Assembly (NCBI GenBank): GCA_000328365.1
Contig: KB299334.1
Span: 77,750 to 141,749, forward strand
Length of the DNA: 64,000 nt
DNA from: Capitella teleta
Taxonomy: Eukaryota; Annelida; Polychaeta; Capitellidae
Direction: 5' to 3'
The position numbers were made by a program, and so were the translations under genes. Below, piece after piece: positions 46,861-59,286 of this stretch; position 1 is the first letter of the stretch, and each line of letters begins with the position of its first letter. The notes below the pieces were generated by a model. The model made no database searches, was not told where the DNA came from, and was given only the letters and a program-made list of their open reading frames with translations.

Positions 46861-47318
46861 GTGAGTAGATTCGCCGGTGAAGTAAGTTTGCAGTATCTAG
46901 GGTGACTAGCTAACTGGCAATTAATAGTGTTCCTTATTTCCAATTAATCCAAATATGTATTAAGGGCTCAAGTGAAAATAACACATTTGAAAAGTCTGAG
47001 CATTATCTGGCCGTGTACAAGGAAAGCGTAATATTTGCATGCACAAGTGTTGATCCAGGGTCACTAAATTAATTTAGATCATTGTTTGTTTGTTTGTTTG
47101 TTTTGTTTTTTTAATCAAATCATTTATTCAAAATAAGTAGAACAATGATTGATAAGCGAGTATAAAATTATGCTGTAGCCCAGCGTGAACGTGAATAAAG
47201 TGCAGACAATAATAATAGGTTCATAACGTGCAGCATGAAAATAAATTGAATTGAAATCAGACAGAACAGTACAAAGGAAAGACAAAGGAAAAGAAAAAAA
47301 AAGTAAAACGAAAAAGAG

Positions 47319-47325
<7 letters not shown>

Positions 47326-47360
<35 letters not shown>
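47326..47360. repeat. (GA)n microsatellite
   Basis: An uninterrupted AG/GA dinucleotide run of about 17 units. Confidence 0.9.
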
Positions 47361-47364
<4 letters not shown>

Positions 47365-47599
47365 AACTATTTGATAAGAGTGTGTTTGAGTTGTTTCTTA
47401 AAAGTTGATAAATTTGTTTCTATTATTAGGTTATTGACAGGATTCAAGACAAAGGAATTATAAAGTAGAGCCCCCCCCCCCGATACTTCAGTGATTGAGT
47501 TCGAAAGTGAAAATGACAGGATGGAATTTGAAATAGTGAAGAATTTCTGGTGGAACGAGTGCTTATGTTATAGCGGAAATAGAACCAGTCGGAAAATAC

Positions 47600-49000
47600 G
47601 CTTGGAAGCAAACCTCTTTTCTACTTGCAAATAAAAATACATACAAGATAAACATTAATCATAATATAGGCTACATCAAGTAGTTTAAGTTGAATAAAAA
47701 GGTCATGAGTATGAGCTAAGTATCTAGCATTTGAAAGTACTCTTATTGCTCTTTTTTGAAGTTTAAACAGTCTGTCGATATATACATTGACAGCATGTCC
47801 CCACACAAGATTTCCATAACATAAATGAGGATAAACAAATGAATTATAGACAGTGAGCAATGTGCGAGGATGAAATGCCTTAATTTACAAATGAATTATA
47901 GACAGTGAGCAATGTGCGAGGATGAAATGCCTTAATTTACAAATGAATTATAGACAGTGAGCAATGTGCGATGATGAAATGCCTTAATTTACAAATGAAT
48001 TATAGACAGTGAGCAATGTGCGATGATGAAATGCCTTAATTTACAAATGAATTATAGACAGTGAGCAATGTGCGATGATGAAATGTCTTAATTTACAAAT
48101 GATACCGATGCCTCTCGACACTTTTGGTGAAACGTGATTCGCCATTGAAGATGGGAATCGAAAATGACGCCGAGGAAATTTGTGCTATGAGCAATTTCGA
48201 CTGGGTGATTATTTAATAAAACGCTGTAAACTGCCATGTTACATTCAGAACGAGGCGTAAATGATACGTACAGCATGCTTTTTTTTGTACATTCAGTGAC
48301 AATCGGTTCAAATTCAACCATTTAACAACGTACATTAAATTTTCATTTAGTTTGGGGATAGCCTCAGACCAATAACACCGGCTACAAAAAAAAGAAGTGT
48401 CATCCGCATACATAACCGTTTTGAGCGAGGGTACAACATACGGCAAATCATTTATGTACAATATAAACAATAATGGCTCCAAGATAGAGCCCTGTGGAAC
48501 CCCACAGCTTACAGCACTATCTGAAGAAAACTTCCCATTGTATTCAACAAATCGCGTCCGGTCGGTTAGGTAATTATACATCCATGCAGGATCGTGCAAC
48601 ATGCTTCTCCGTCGGTCAGACCGTCGTTCACGAATAAATGATCCATGTTAGATCTTTGACCTAAGCTTTTCTCAAAAGTAAAATTTCCATTGCTGTGCAG
48701 TCTGGTGTGACAAAAGCTTTCACCGTTGATTAAAGTATGTGTTGCAATCACCACCCAGTATGACTCGGTCATTGCCATCGATCTCCAGGAGAAGAGAAAG
48801 TTCGCGGAGCAAATCGTCATACTCTTGTAGGTTAGCTGCGAAGTCAGTGGGCATGTACACATTATGGACAAAGAAAAGATGTTCTCCTATTCTAGGCAAA
48901 CATTCAAAATTTAGGAGTCAGCGAAGCATTCCACCCACGGGTCTTCTGTCCGAAGTCGTTGATTAATGTCACACCAATGGTGGCCTCATTGGTAGGTAGC
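47600..49000 (-). mobile_element. Internally deleted LINE (endonuclease plus C-terminal reverse transcriptase)
   Basis: On the minus strand, endonuclease blocks appear first: VYMPTDFAANLQEYDDLL and DRVILGGDCNT near 48730-48860, then after a frame change GNFTFEKSLGQRSNMDHLFV near 48640. The sequence jumps directly to the middle of the reverse transcriptase: YNYLTDRT, SCGVPQGSILEPLLF and MYADDTSF (48600-48400). The C-terminal part follows after a tandem array: LLTVYNSFVYPHLCYGNLVW. The N-terminal half of the reverse transcriptase is missing, so an internal deletion joined the two parts. The clade is probably CR1/Jockey-like; I cannot place it more finely. Confidence 0.85.
47835..48094. repeat. 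52-bp tandem array inside the LINE
   Basis: Five near-identical units start at 47835, 47887, 47939, 47991 and 48043, with a partial sixth. The unit corresponds to LINE sequence around KLRHFI..LLTVYNSF, and the flanks continue the LINE on both sides, so the array arose by tandem duplication within the dead element. Units differ by only one or two bases (GCGAGG against GCGATG), implying recent expansion. Confidence 0.9.
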
Positions 49001-50099
49001 AAATACTGGTCATGCAACTCTCGGTCGTCAGTTCCAACTTTTTCAGCTGATGCTTTACTTTCAGTGGCCAAGTAGGAAGACACAAAGGGCACTATTGTTC
49101 AAGAGCAGGCAGAGATGGAACTGTCAATCTCACTCCCTTAAAATGAAACGAGTGACGTCACATCTCAGAGAAGCTTACCAGTCCCAACACTAACCTAAAC
49201 AAACACCTTGATTGGTTGATTGATCAACGAATGTGATTCTACCTCATTCATTCAACATTTTCATGATACTAGCTTCGATTACTCGTACTTGCAATGTGGA
49301 TATAAATCATGCATCATTAAATTAATAAAACATTTAGTTTTCAACGAAGTTTCCTGATTAACAACAGTTAGTATCCAAAGTGATCGAGGCACGCATAATA
49401 ATTATACTATTATATGCATATAACAGCATATACATGTCACGAAAGTCATCACATTCTGGTGAGAGCGCAATTCTTGACAGCTATCGTTGAAACTAGATAT
49501 GAGCGAAATGCTTCCCATCGACGTTCAACTCTAGAATATTTAACTATCCCAAATGGTTATGGAGCCGTTGGATGAAACTAATATATTTGAAACAATTGTT
49601 ATCAGTTAACAATATCCTGCCTTGATCTCCAAGTACATCGCATTAGTAATAATCAGTTTACCAAACATGGATCAATCTCTTTATTCCCGTGGATGCGAGG
49701 AGCAACAATACATGGCCATGCATATAGATGTGTGGGATGAGTCCTTTCGTTCACATCAAATGGTTCCCTGAGACAAAATCAACAAATCCAATTTCCTACA
49801 AATCCCTCAACCGGCAAGACAGTCACGTGATCATTCGACAACAAAGACTGATCAAACAAAGGTGTCTGGCCCAAAGTGCTTAAATTTCTGATACACTAAT
49901 ATTAAAGAGAGCCGACAAATACGGCAGTTGTGTCAGGCAAATCGTTCAAATTGTGATAGCCATTAGAATGCAATGCTGGCTATTGTGTATGATTTTGAAT
50001 GTTGTGGTTTGCTGGTTTGGAGCAACGGATCGAGATTGAAAGGCAGCTTCAGCTCAGGTACTCCGATTAATCACCGACCGACGCCAAACATAGATGTGC

Positions 50100-50159
50100 A
50101 GATTACACGCAATTGGACGAAATCCAAATCGAGGATCCAGAATTTGCAAAAGCCTTCAC

Positions 50160-50190
<31 letters not shown>

Positions 50191-51512
50191 CAGATGGAGG
50201 ACAATGCAACACAACAACATCTCCTCGCGAGTCAACCAGCAAATGTGCTCGCTCTCCCACTCCATGCTGTCTACACACGAATGATGCTAGCAAGACAATG
50301 ACCAAAGTAATGACATCTATCAGCTCTATACCTTTCTACAAACGAAAAGACCCCGCCTCTTTCACCAACCACAGGCCAATACCACTCACAGATGTGCGGT
50401 CAACGACAATTAAAACGTAAATCGCGCGCCGCCTCACAAAGGGAATCATTCAGAACCGGTACCTACCGGACGACCAATATAAACTTCCTCGTATTCCTGT
50501 TCGGCATACTCGGTCATACGAAAAACCATAGCGGCTTTCAACAACAGAGAAATCCTACATCTATGTCCATCTCATCAGATGGACATAGCCAGCGCGTTTG
50601 ACCGGCCGTTGGCTCTCCGACTACAAGAGGCAGGGTGCGAGGCCACCTGTATAAGCTGCTGAAAAGCTACCTGACCCAGCAAATCTCATAATAAACGGAT
50701 CCAAGTCAGCTGATTTTCCCCTCGATGTGGGAATTGTATAAGGAAGTGGGCTGGGACCTATCATATGGAACTTGATCGCAACCAACACGGCAGACCTCGA
50801 GGACGCCCAAGCATATGTAAAAACATTCTGTATTCAGGCAAGAATTACAATGGAACCAGCAAACGAGTGTTTGGCAACATTCTTCCCTCCCCGCCATCCT
50901 GACAGAACCAATCAAGAAGCAATCTGCTGTGTTGGAATCCAAATAGACGAGGACCTAAACATGAGCGACCACATCGCAAAAGTAATAAGCTAAAGGAGCA
51001 CAAACAACACGCACTCAACTCGTGAGACTAAAGCCATTCTGTACGCAACGCCAACTGCTGCAAACGTATAAAACCATGACATATGATCCGCCATAGAAAT
51101 CGACAGTGTGTGCGTGGCCTATGCCAGCGAAATCAACCTAAACAAGCAAGAACGCTTCCAGCAGTCGACGCTCCGGATGCTCAGTCTCCCCGTCAACTCA
51201 GTTAATCCGATCGCGATGAGGAGGAGAAAAACTGCACACGCAGCAATGTTATATAAGCAAGCTATTATGAATGAAGGGCCAGACTTCATTCGGAACAGCT
51301 ATCTGTCAACAATAACCTCCCTCGATCTCATCTACGAAGAACTTCTACCGGAAAGCACCAACTCCAAATTCCCCCCTCCCAGAAATAGCCCCAGAAAATG
51401 TGAACAATTAATTCCTCCAACCCACAAAAGACTTCCAAAATTTGCCATTCAAACTTTTTTTTCTGATCCTACCAACATCGGTGCCTTTAAAACAAACTTT
51501 ATAATAATATAA
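50100..51512 (+). mobile_element. Decayed LINE fragment (reverse transcriptase to C-terminus)
   Basis: Plus-strand frames give a palm-start block (DPASFTNHRPIPLTDV near 50350), then an ASAFDR-like block near 50590, a thumb-region block (VGIQIDEDLNMSDHIAKVIS, 50930-50990) and a long C-terminal frame (51108-51512) with NKQERFQQSTLRMLSLPVN. Multiple stops and shifts separate these blocks, and the YADD box was not found. A 28-A run (50163-50190) lies at its 5' side. The layout resembles Jockey-group elements. It is old and non-functional. Confidence 0.7.
50163..50190. repeat. Poly(A) run, 28 bases
   Basis: An uninterrupted A run at the 5' side of the plus-strand LINE remnant. It could mark the tail of an upstream insert, but no body was recognised. 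Confidence 0.9.
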
Positions 51513-53199
51513 TAATATATAATTCTGGTCACATTCGAATTCGACTGCTTATTTCTTCTGCAACTGAGTTACCAAGCATCCCATCCAGTCACGTGCATAT
51601 GTTACAATATTTCTAATATTAGCTAGCTTTCAGAAACAACGGATATCCCATCATCTTTCCATTCCTAACAATATTCGCTTTGTCAAAGTAATGAACGATA
51701 CATCTGTCATTCGTCACACGTTTCTTTAATTCGTTGATTAGAGTAATTAATTCGTCTTGGAATTACGTACCCTGATCACCTCATCTGTCTCCTTCGCGAA
51801 GCCAGTTCTCTGTTATTTAATTTCAGTCGTCACCAATCGCCTCATGCCTACTTTAATGTGAGAGTCGATCTGTCTATTAGAGCACGTCCGGTGTGGTCCT
51901 ACTTGGCTGAGCTCTGCTCAATAGCCCATTCTTTAATTACCCTTATTAGCTATGCGCGCATGCGCTGATTAAGATTACTGTATGATTATTGGTGGTACTG
52001 CCGGTGACCTTGTGGGTTTCTCCTGCTTACAGCCACACTGACCTCTGACCTTACTGGATGACACTTAACCGTTGTCCGTTCGGTCTGGTGGGAGTCATCC
52101 ACGTCAGGTTTCCATGGAGACGTCGATTCCCGCGAGGCAACTCAGTCAGCAGATCATCACGGACCACGGCGTGAATGAGAGGGATTACGGAATGACATTT
52201 GCCCTTTGTACAGAGAAAGAAGGAGGGGGTATTAACTCCCTGAGGGTAAGCAGAAAGACCAACAACGGATGACAATAAATAAGGCGTTTATATCAGAAAC
52301 GAACCAAAATAGCATTGATTTTTTTTTCTCGGGTACAATAGCAGAGATACTTCCTTATAACCTCGATCATAACGACGTTGAAGAACAATCAAACTGGGAT
52401 TTCATAATCACGACCACCAATCATAGTAACTGCATACGCCGTAACAACAAACAGGTTCGCCATTCCGTAATCCGTATGTGATGGTCACAAAACAAAGTAA
52501 AAAATACTGAATAATTCTGAGCAGAAAAATCGATGAATACCGAGCAATATTTTGCTGCTATGATAATGGTGACCAAATGACAACCTCTGTAACCCTGCCT
52601 TTCTATACAATATGGAGTAGCACTTACGTCATCAGATAATTGGAAGAGAGGAATGCTATGCTGAAGCTTATGAAAATTATCAACGGCATGTTTCGCTTTC
52701 GCTTTGAGCTGTCGTGTTATTCTTTAAATCGTGTTATTGTTAAATGAGTTCAACTAACATAACATAGTAACATAACATAGTACACTAATAAAGTAACTAA
52801 CATAGTACCGAGGGCAAATAACGCTTTGACATTCGCGAGTGGCAATTGCTAGTGTAAACCGCCATGATTGCAGATCCTCCAAAACGCTTCTACTAACTGT
52901 TTCAACAAAACTATAAACCCTGTAAATATAAGCGCAAATCCAAGAACAGTTAAATTATAGCACCAACAATAATATAACGAAATTGAAACATGGACATTTG
53001 CCGACCGCGATTGACACACGCGTTCTAAGGCACGTAAATGAATCGCGCACTCGTGACTGGGCGTTCAACGGAAGGGTGCTGCTCCTATTACCTCCTTGCT
53101 GTGATATTGGAGCGAAAGAAGCCTCAATAACGAGCACTCCGTGAGCATTGTCCGCAGCAGCGCTTCCCCTGAGCTTCCTGAACCGTTTGTACAGCGTCT

Positions 53200-54372
53200 C
53201 TAGTTTCGCCTTCCCAACAGCGCTGCTATGTGACCGGCCGGAGTTCTGGAGCAAATCTTCGTGAATCGATTCTTGATTCTGATGAGGAGACGTTTTAATG
53301 CGTAGACTTTGTCCAGCGCCTCCTGGCGGACTGAGATGATGAATGCGTGGATATGGAACACGAAGCTGGGCAGGTTAAGCAGGACAAATACGCTGGAGAC
53401 GACCAGCAGCGCCTGGGTGATGCGGAGCTGCGTATGCCGGCGCCTCGTCAGCAGTCTCCATGACCTCGTCCCCTGTCTGTTGACCGCTAAGCGGCCACTC
53501 GCAGACACAAAGCTAGTCACTGAAGTGTGACCATTCCTTGTTTCCGATTGACGGTTAACTGACGTGAATCCGGAGATGTCATCAACGGAATCAACCGGCA
53601 CTGGCAAGGACTTCTTCTTGTTAGCATAACGACATGTCCTGATCCCAATTCCAGCGTTCATCACAATGATGGCCACCAGGGGGATAATGACCGTCACGAT
53701 GGTATCGATGCCGCGGAGAACCTGCAGCGCCGAGTGATACTCGGGCGAAGTCGCGCAGACTGGCATTCCTCCCTGATTGTCGGTAGCTGAGCTAGTAAAT
53801 ATGGAGAACGAGTAGAAAATGAGAGCGGCTATCGTCAGTGAGGTCATCACGATGACCGCTCTCTTACGTGTGCACAGGCGATGACGCTTCAGCGGGTGGA
53901 ACACGACGATCCATCGCTCGCAGGTGAAACTCACGACCGTCCAAACGGAGAGGAAACTGCACACATCAGAGCAGTACATGATGGTCTGGCACCAACCGTT
54001 CTTCATGAAGATGTGGATTCCTACCCAACCGAACCACACGACGAACACAGTCACCATGAAGAGGTTGTCCACAGCCGCCAAGAAAGCGAGGTACATACTG
54101 GAACTCTGTCGACACAAGCGAGGAGTTCCTATGAAGACGAGGAAGCTGGCTGTGTTCCCGATGATGCCAACCAGTATGATGATGGGGATGACGTACACGT
54201 GCAACGAGTGCAATATCTCGGCCAAATGCTGGTCTTCCTCGGATAGAAAGAAATTTGACTGATTTCCGAATGTCTCGTTTCCTAGCACGGATAAGCTATG
54301 ATTGCGGAAATTTCCGTGGAGTACGTCTTTGTTTTGCAGGGGCGCCATGCTGTTTTCAGCTGTGCTTTTCAA
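53200..54372 (-). CDS. Class A (rhodopsin-family) GPCR, peptide-receptor-like, lacking a visible TM7
   Basis: The 390-residue single-exon frame has an N-terminus with sequons at N24, N32 and N37. TM1 (60-82) contains GNTASFLVF; TM2 (93-115) contains YLAFLAAVD. Cys128 precedes TM3, which ends CERWIVVFHP (151-160, the DRY position reads ERW). TM4 is about 172-192 and Cys206 in loop 2 can pair with Cys128. TM5 is 223-245, a 70-residue third intracellular loop follows, and TM6 (317-345) has LNLP in place of CWxP. After TM6 the frame reads QEALDKVYALKRLLIRIKNR and stops at residue 390 without an NPxxY helix. No consensus donor was found after TM6, so this looks like a 3'-truncated or decaying paralogue rather than a simple split gene. 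The family resembles FMRFamide/neuropeptide-type receptors; the ligand is unknown. Confidence 0.8.
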   Translation of the reverse strand: MKSTAENSMAPLQNKDVLHGNFRNHSLSVLGNETFGNQSNFFLSEEDQHLAEILHSLHVYVIPIIILVGIIGNTASFLVFIGTPRLCRQSSSMYLAFLAAVDNLFMVTVFVVWFGWVGIHIFMKNGWCQTIMYCSDVCSFLSVWTVVSFTCERWIVVFHPLKRHRLCTRKRAVIVMTSLTIAALIFYSFSIFTSSATDNQGGMPVCATSPEYHSALQVLRGIDTIVTVIIPLVAIIVMNAGIGIRTCRYANKKKSLPVPVDSVDDISGFTSVNRQSETRNGHTSVTSFVSASGRLAVNRQGTRSWRLLTRRRHTQLRITQALLVVSSVFVLLNLPSFVFHIHAFIISVRQEALDKVYALKRLLIRIKNRFTKICSRTPAGHIAALLGRRN

Positions 54373-54537
54373 ATTTCCCCTTCCTTTTCCAAAAGGTCAT
54401 TTGCTATGCTTGTCAGTTTGTCCGATTAGCTCGTGACTCAGCGGAGAGGAAGCATGAATGCTGTGCATATCGCGCGTGGCAATCTGAGCAAAGAATCCGT
54501 TTGCATCGTGTCTCTCTTCTCTGCGTGGAAATCGCAG

Positions 54538-54569
54538 TGACACTCCTGAGCAGCGGGAGTGGCTTTATA
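54538..54569 (-). promoter_or_regulatory. TATA box and initiator of the GPCR gene
   Basis: CTATAAAG on the minus strand (TATAAA at 54569-54564) is followed 31 nt downstream by a TCAC initiator-like A at 54538. This would give a 5' UTR of about 166 nt before the ATG at 54372. Spacing fits a TATA-type core promoter. Confidence 0.5.
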
Positions 54570-55971
54570 GGGTGGAAGAGCCGATGCTGCCAGATGCCCC
54601 CGTCTCCTTGAAGCAGCTACGCCACGCCGCTTGCATATAGATCCATGAGAGAGCATTTCGGTCGAGACATATCTCTCAGAAAATTGTTGCAGCACCTGCT
54701 GCCTTAAACAAGCATTAAGTGCCTCATCAGCAGCAACCAATGGGGCGTAAATTACATCGACGTCATTTCAGCATCAGAGAAATTAATGAATCAGCAATAA
54801 CAAGGCATTACAATGATGCTGAGTGGAAATTGAGTAGCCATGCTGCATATAATATGATTAACATAGAAATAATTACATACCTGCTCATTAAGCAGAATTA
54901 TAGCTGTCCAAAGGTTGTCAACTACCTTATACCCAACTTACTTTGTACATGCAATGGTGGATTGTCATTAAAGCAGGGATGTACGCTGAATACTGAGCGG
55001 GGTTGATGCGTCCACACGGTCGAATAGCGCTTCATCAGGCAGACGAACCATTCTCTTTCGGGCACCAATGGGTTGAACCGTGTAGCGGCATCACGAGCAG
55101 GGCGACCCATTTCCCACAATTACTGCAAGTGTAAGTGTCCGTTGCACTAGACCACTCACTGCTGCTTGAATGTCAATCTGCCTCGATGCATGCGGAGGGC
55201 TCTCTGGATTCGCCACCAGTCAAGTGCTCTCGTTTCTGCACTTGGAGTTCTCCACAAATCGTACTTCTTTTCCATTCAATTAGTTATTGTTGTCCTAGCG
55301 AAGCATTAGGCAAGATTGAGGATTTTTCTCAAAGAAAGTAAAGTAACACATTGAAGATTGAATCCAACCGTATCTGAGCAATGAGGTGCTCAAACAGGGG
55401 GCTCAGGTCCACTTCATCATAAAGATTAGTGAGCGGAGGAAATTCGCATGCCGTGTAGTGCTACTGTCTACGTACGGTAGTATGCGGATTAAAACAATCT
55501 AGGGATTTATCGATCAGGGGTGCGTTTAATAAGAGAGGCATGCTCGATTTTCATCATAAGTCCACTAACTCTCATAGCTTAAATCAGAGTTATATATTCA
55601 AGAGCGTTTTCATAACATACTTAATTATTAATGATTTTTGAGCGCAACTATATGTGCACTTAAAAGTGGTCTCAAAGAGTTATGAGTGTAGGTCAGTCAC
55701 ATTGAAACACCGCAATCAAAATATTGTATATTTTATGGGCAAATAAAATAAACAGGGAAGAAGTCACAAACGCCAAGTCAGTGAGGATGGGTCGAGAGAA
55801 CCAAATTTTATACTTACTTAAAGGATTTAGAGCAACGGACTGAGGGAACTCACAAAAGAAACTGGACAAAGAAGAGCGAGGGCAGCTTGAGTCACTTAAC
55901 TTATGTTCGTTGGGTTACGGGCATATTACGTAACATATGTACCCAATACATGTTGGATTATCGATAGATTT

Positions 55972-56181
55972 CACAGCACAAAACTCGGCTTTCTTTTCTA
56001 TCAGTTCACAACACGAAACTCAAATTCCTCTCTTATCAGTTCACAACACAAAACTTGGCTTCCTCTCCTCTTCGTTCACAACACAAAACTTGGCGTCTTC
56101 TCCTCTTAGTTAACAACACAAAACTTGGCTTTCTTTCTTCTTAGTTCACAACACAAAACTCGGCTTCCACTCCTCTCAGTC
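55972..56181. repeat. 35-bp minisatellite, six units
   Basis: Units start at 55972, 56007, 56042, 56077, 56112 and 56147, each with CACAACACAAAACT followed by a C/T-rich stretch. The period is exactly 35 bp throughout, with several substitutions per unit. Confidence 0.9.
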
Positions 56182-57410
56182 CATGATGGAAAGCATTTTA
56201 AATAATACCACTTTGATATGGATAAAAAATGACGACTGAAATTGGCTAAAATGCATATTTTTTTATGCTTCGCTGATGAGCTCGACTAAACTGCAGATTC
56301 CAGGGTTTTACATGGTCTACGTTTAGTGTGCATCACTCGATCAGTAGAAGACTAACATTCGGTGCGCACATAAAGCTACCGACGCCCGAAACGGCCATAA
56401 GGATGCTGTATATACTCATGGCTTTGCTTTTGTTCCTTCATGCCAACGCATACGTCAATTTTATCCATCCCATCCGGATCATATTGCCTCCCATCAACCG
56501 ACTTCCCAAACCACAGCACTCTCCACACACACCTTCTGGCGCAAATCGTCCGGCGACTGGATATTGAATGTGCTCATAAGCTGCGTCTTTATTCGGTTGT
56601 GTATCACACTTGGCACGACAATCAAGGACCAAAATGAGACATTCTGTCCCTTCAGTAAGCAACAGCTTCCTTTCACTCAACCACTGCATTGGAACAATGG
56701 TTAAACCTTCAAGTGAATAGCATGCCTACAGATGTATAATAAAACAAGGGGTCATACTGGAAAGGCTTAGGATTCATGGTTGGAAGATGTGCCCAGCCCT
56801 CTAACTCACAGATCAATAACATAAGCCATGATTTTCGGTCTTCTTTCTTGACGAGACTCTTCACTCTTGTTGTGAGATGTTGTACATGTCTCAGCAATCA
56901 CGGCAAGATGGAAATTGCAGTTTATTTCAGAGTATTATTGACGTCAAAATTCCGAGGAATATGACAAGGCCTTTACTTATGTATATTGTCCGGAAGTCAG
57001 CACTAATTACCGATTATCACTCAGTGGAAAGACCCTTGCAGAGTTTCGTTGCAACTCACCAGGGGTAGGGTTTAATGTTTGATTGCGTTCAATGGAATGG
57101 ATTTTCAGCTTAACGATCAAGTGCGCGTCATATCGACTTACATCAGGAAGGACGTACGTAACGTAAGAACCGAACATTCGTTGACCGTGAGCACGACATA
57201 TTTAGCTGTGCACTTTCAAACCGCGACTATAACGCCAATGTTATGTCATCCTTCTCGACCAGGGGACTTATCAGACCAGAAATAATGTAGATCGTGCTTG
57301 AGATGCCGAAATGATTCGTCAGAGTACTCAGTACTGTCTGTGTTATGTCTGTGTTATAGGCACCGCCCTTTGGCTGTTATCTTACTTTCGAGTTATAGAA
57401 AACTAGCTGT

Positions 57411-57470
57411 AAATCCGCCCGTATCTGAACAAGACGTGCTTAGATACGATTTAGTCTCATTTGCTCCAGT
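57411..57470. repeat. Dispersed hairpin repeat, copy B
   Basis: GTATCT (57421-57426) and AGATAC (57442-57447) have the same 27-nt span as copy A at 20423-20449, and both are followed by TTAGTCTCA. Shorter relatives occur at 55370 and 58033. Confidence 0.6.
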
Positions 57471-59286
57471 GAGGAAAGCAATAAGTGGCCAGTGCTTAGA
57501 CCCTAAAAGACTGAGCGCATTAATGCGACATTTATCCTTTTCCTAATGTAACAAAGTCACCAATCAACTTCGTTAAATTAGGAAAAGAGTAGATGTAGCG
57601 TAATGGCCTAAGATATATCGTGTTTCGGTCGTTCTGTTCCGTACTGTTCGACGCACATGTAGCGATCAAACATGACGGTATTGACATGCAATGACCCTCA
57701 TTGCGCAAGGCTAGGGAGCATTCAGAGATTCACGATAGTGTAAAGATGACTGGCTTCAACGCGGTTTACTGTATCGAATGCTATCGATGCATCTTAAAAG
57801 GAGCCATGGTCTTAGTGGAATGCAACAAAATTCCCGAATTAATTCATTAATTGATAATAACTTGAATTCGTTAAACCTGAATAATATTTTTTTTCATTGC
57901 CGTGGAGGTTACAATTATATCAATGAGAAATTCATAGGTTCAAAATATCTTTTTCTTGTTTTCTTTCGTTATGTGAAATAATTATTGTGTACATCATATA
58001 GTAAAAGTAGGCGTTTTCCTCAACCCGCCTGTATCTGAGTAAGAGGTGATATATCACGGGTCTGTTAGTAAAGTGCATGGTGCGTTTTGATCATTGCAAT
58101 TGAAGGAGCCAGTATACCTCCTTTCAATCAGTGGACTGAGGCAATCGAAAAGACAATGAGCTATCTCAATATGTGACTGCGCTGTGTGGTGTATTACTAC
58201 GTATATCAGTATGATGACAATAAATATTTGCCTCAAATATTAATTGCACTGATATCAATCACCAGCACAGATCAATATGTGAATCGCATAGAAGCGAAGC
58301 CAGTTGCGGTATTCAAGTGAATCAATTTATTTTTATTTATTTTTTCAATATAATAAAGCTCTGAAAAAGCGCAACTTTTTGTTTCCCCGTGAAAAGTTAA
58401 ATTATCATTAAGTGAGCACTACATGAATGGTGTACGGTCGGTTCATTTAAATAACCTTGACTCTCTGTTTATTCGTGTAAGTGTTGGAACCGACCCAACC
58501 CATCGAACCTTAGACCATTAAGAATGTTACGCAAAGTCATTGAAATTACAATTATAACGCTCAGTCTTCTGGAGTCAGAACACTAGCCGCTTTTTTGTTT
58601 TTCGTCATTGGAATCCATAATTTAATGGGAGATTCTGCTCGATTAGTTGGTTACATGTTGTGAAATTGCGAAACTAGCAAGTTTGTTAAAACACAAAGCA
58701 AAGCTTTTAGCTGTGTCTTTCCACAGGGATCTGTTCTTTGACCCAGATCTTATGTTAGTGCCGAATGTTTGACAAATGTATCTCTTTTCATGGAAACTAT
58801 GGCACGAATAAAAAGGGTCATCAGTGCAGATGACATTAAACCTGCCTTGACGCTGAAGAAAAAAGACAATGCTACATAGCAAAATGACAGGGCGTGCCAC
58901 ATTAATAAGCTGTGATAACAATTCGTGCAACAATCGAGCTAAGTTATTTTAGACACCTGAGCGCCAATATAATGGATGCGCTACGGTTGCAACAGTGAAC
59001 CTCGCAGACAGAAAACAACCTCGTTTCAATGTTTTGCTCATTAGAGTTAGGCAGAGTTTCTCAAAAAGAAGCTGTGCGTGTGTGTATGTTTTCTGTTATA
59101 CAAAATAGCATTTGTATGGGTTGTTTGGAGGAAATTACGTGAGCTAATTATGCGGATATAACTGACCCCAATTATTGACATTGGCATATATTATATAGCT
59201 TATTGGAAGCGTTTGACTATAATAGTTAATCTCTTAGTAAAATGGAAAAAAGGTCGGCTGATGAAATGTAGAACAATTGAATCTGC

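Larger units (their letters stand above)
46861..53199. other. Region between LRR exon and GPCR, mainly LINE remnants
   Basis: This may include introns of the LRR gene. It holds a GTTT repeat (about 47085-47112), a (GA)n tract (47326-47360), LINE remnants at 47600-49000 (minus) and 50100-51512 (plus), a 52-bp tandem array and a 28-A run. From 51,520 to 53,190 only unique sequence is seen; short open frames near 52050-52275 show no domain. Confidence 0.55.

Noticed and set aside
47835-48094. Regular 52-bp direct repeats considered as a CRISPR-like array
   Set aside because: There are no variable spacers; the units are contiguous, lie inside a eukaryotic LINE, and represent a simple tandem duplication.
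52051-52481. Short frames on both strands near 52 kb, considered as a TM7 exon or a small gene
   Set aside because: No transmembrane helix with NPxxY and no suitable acceptor for the GPCR; no domain recognised.
53955-54262. Plus-strand frames over the GPCR
   Set aside because: Antisense shadows of the GPCR coding sequence.
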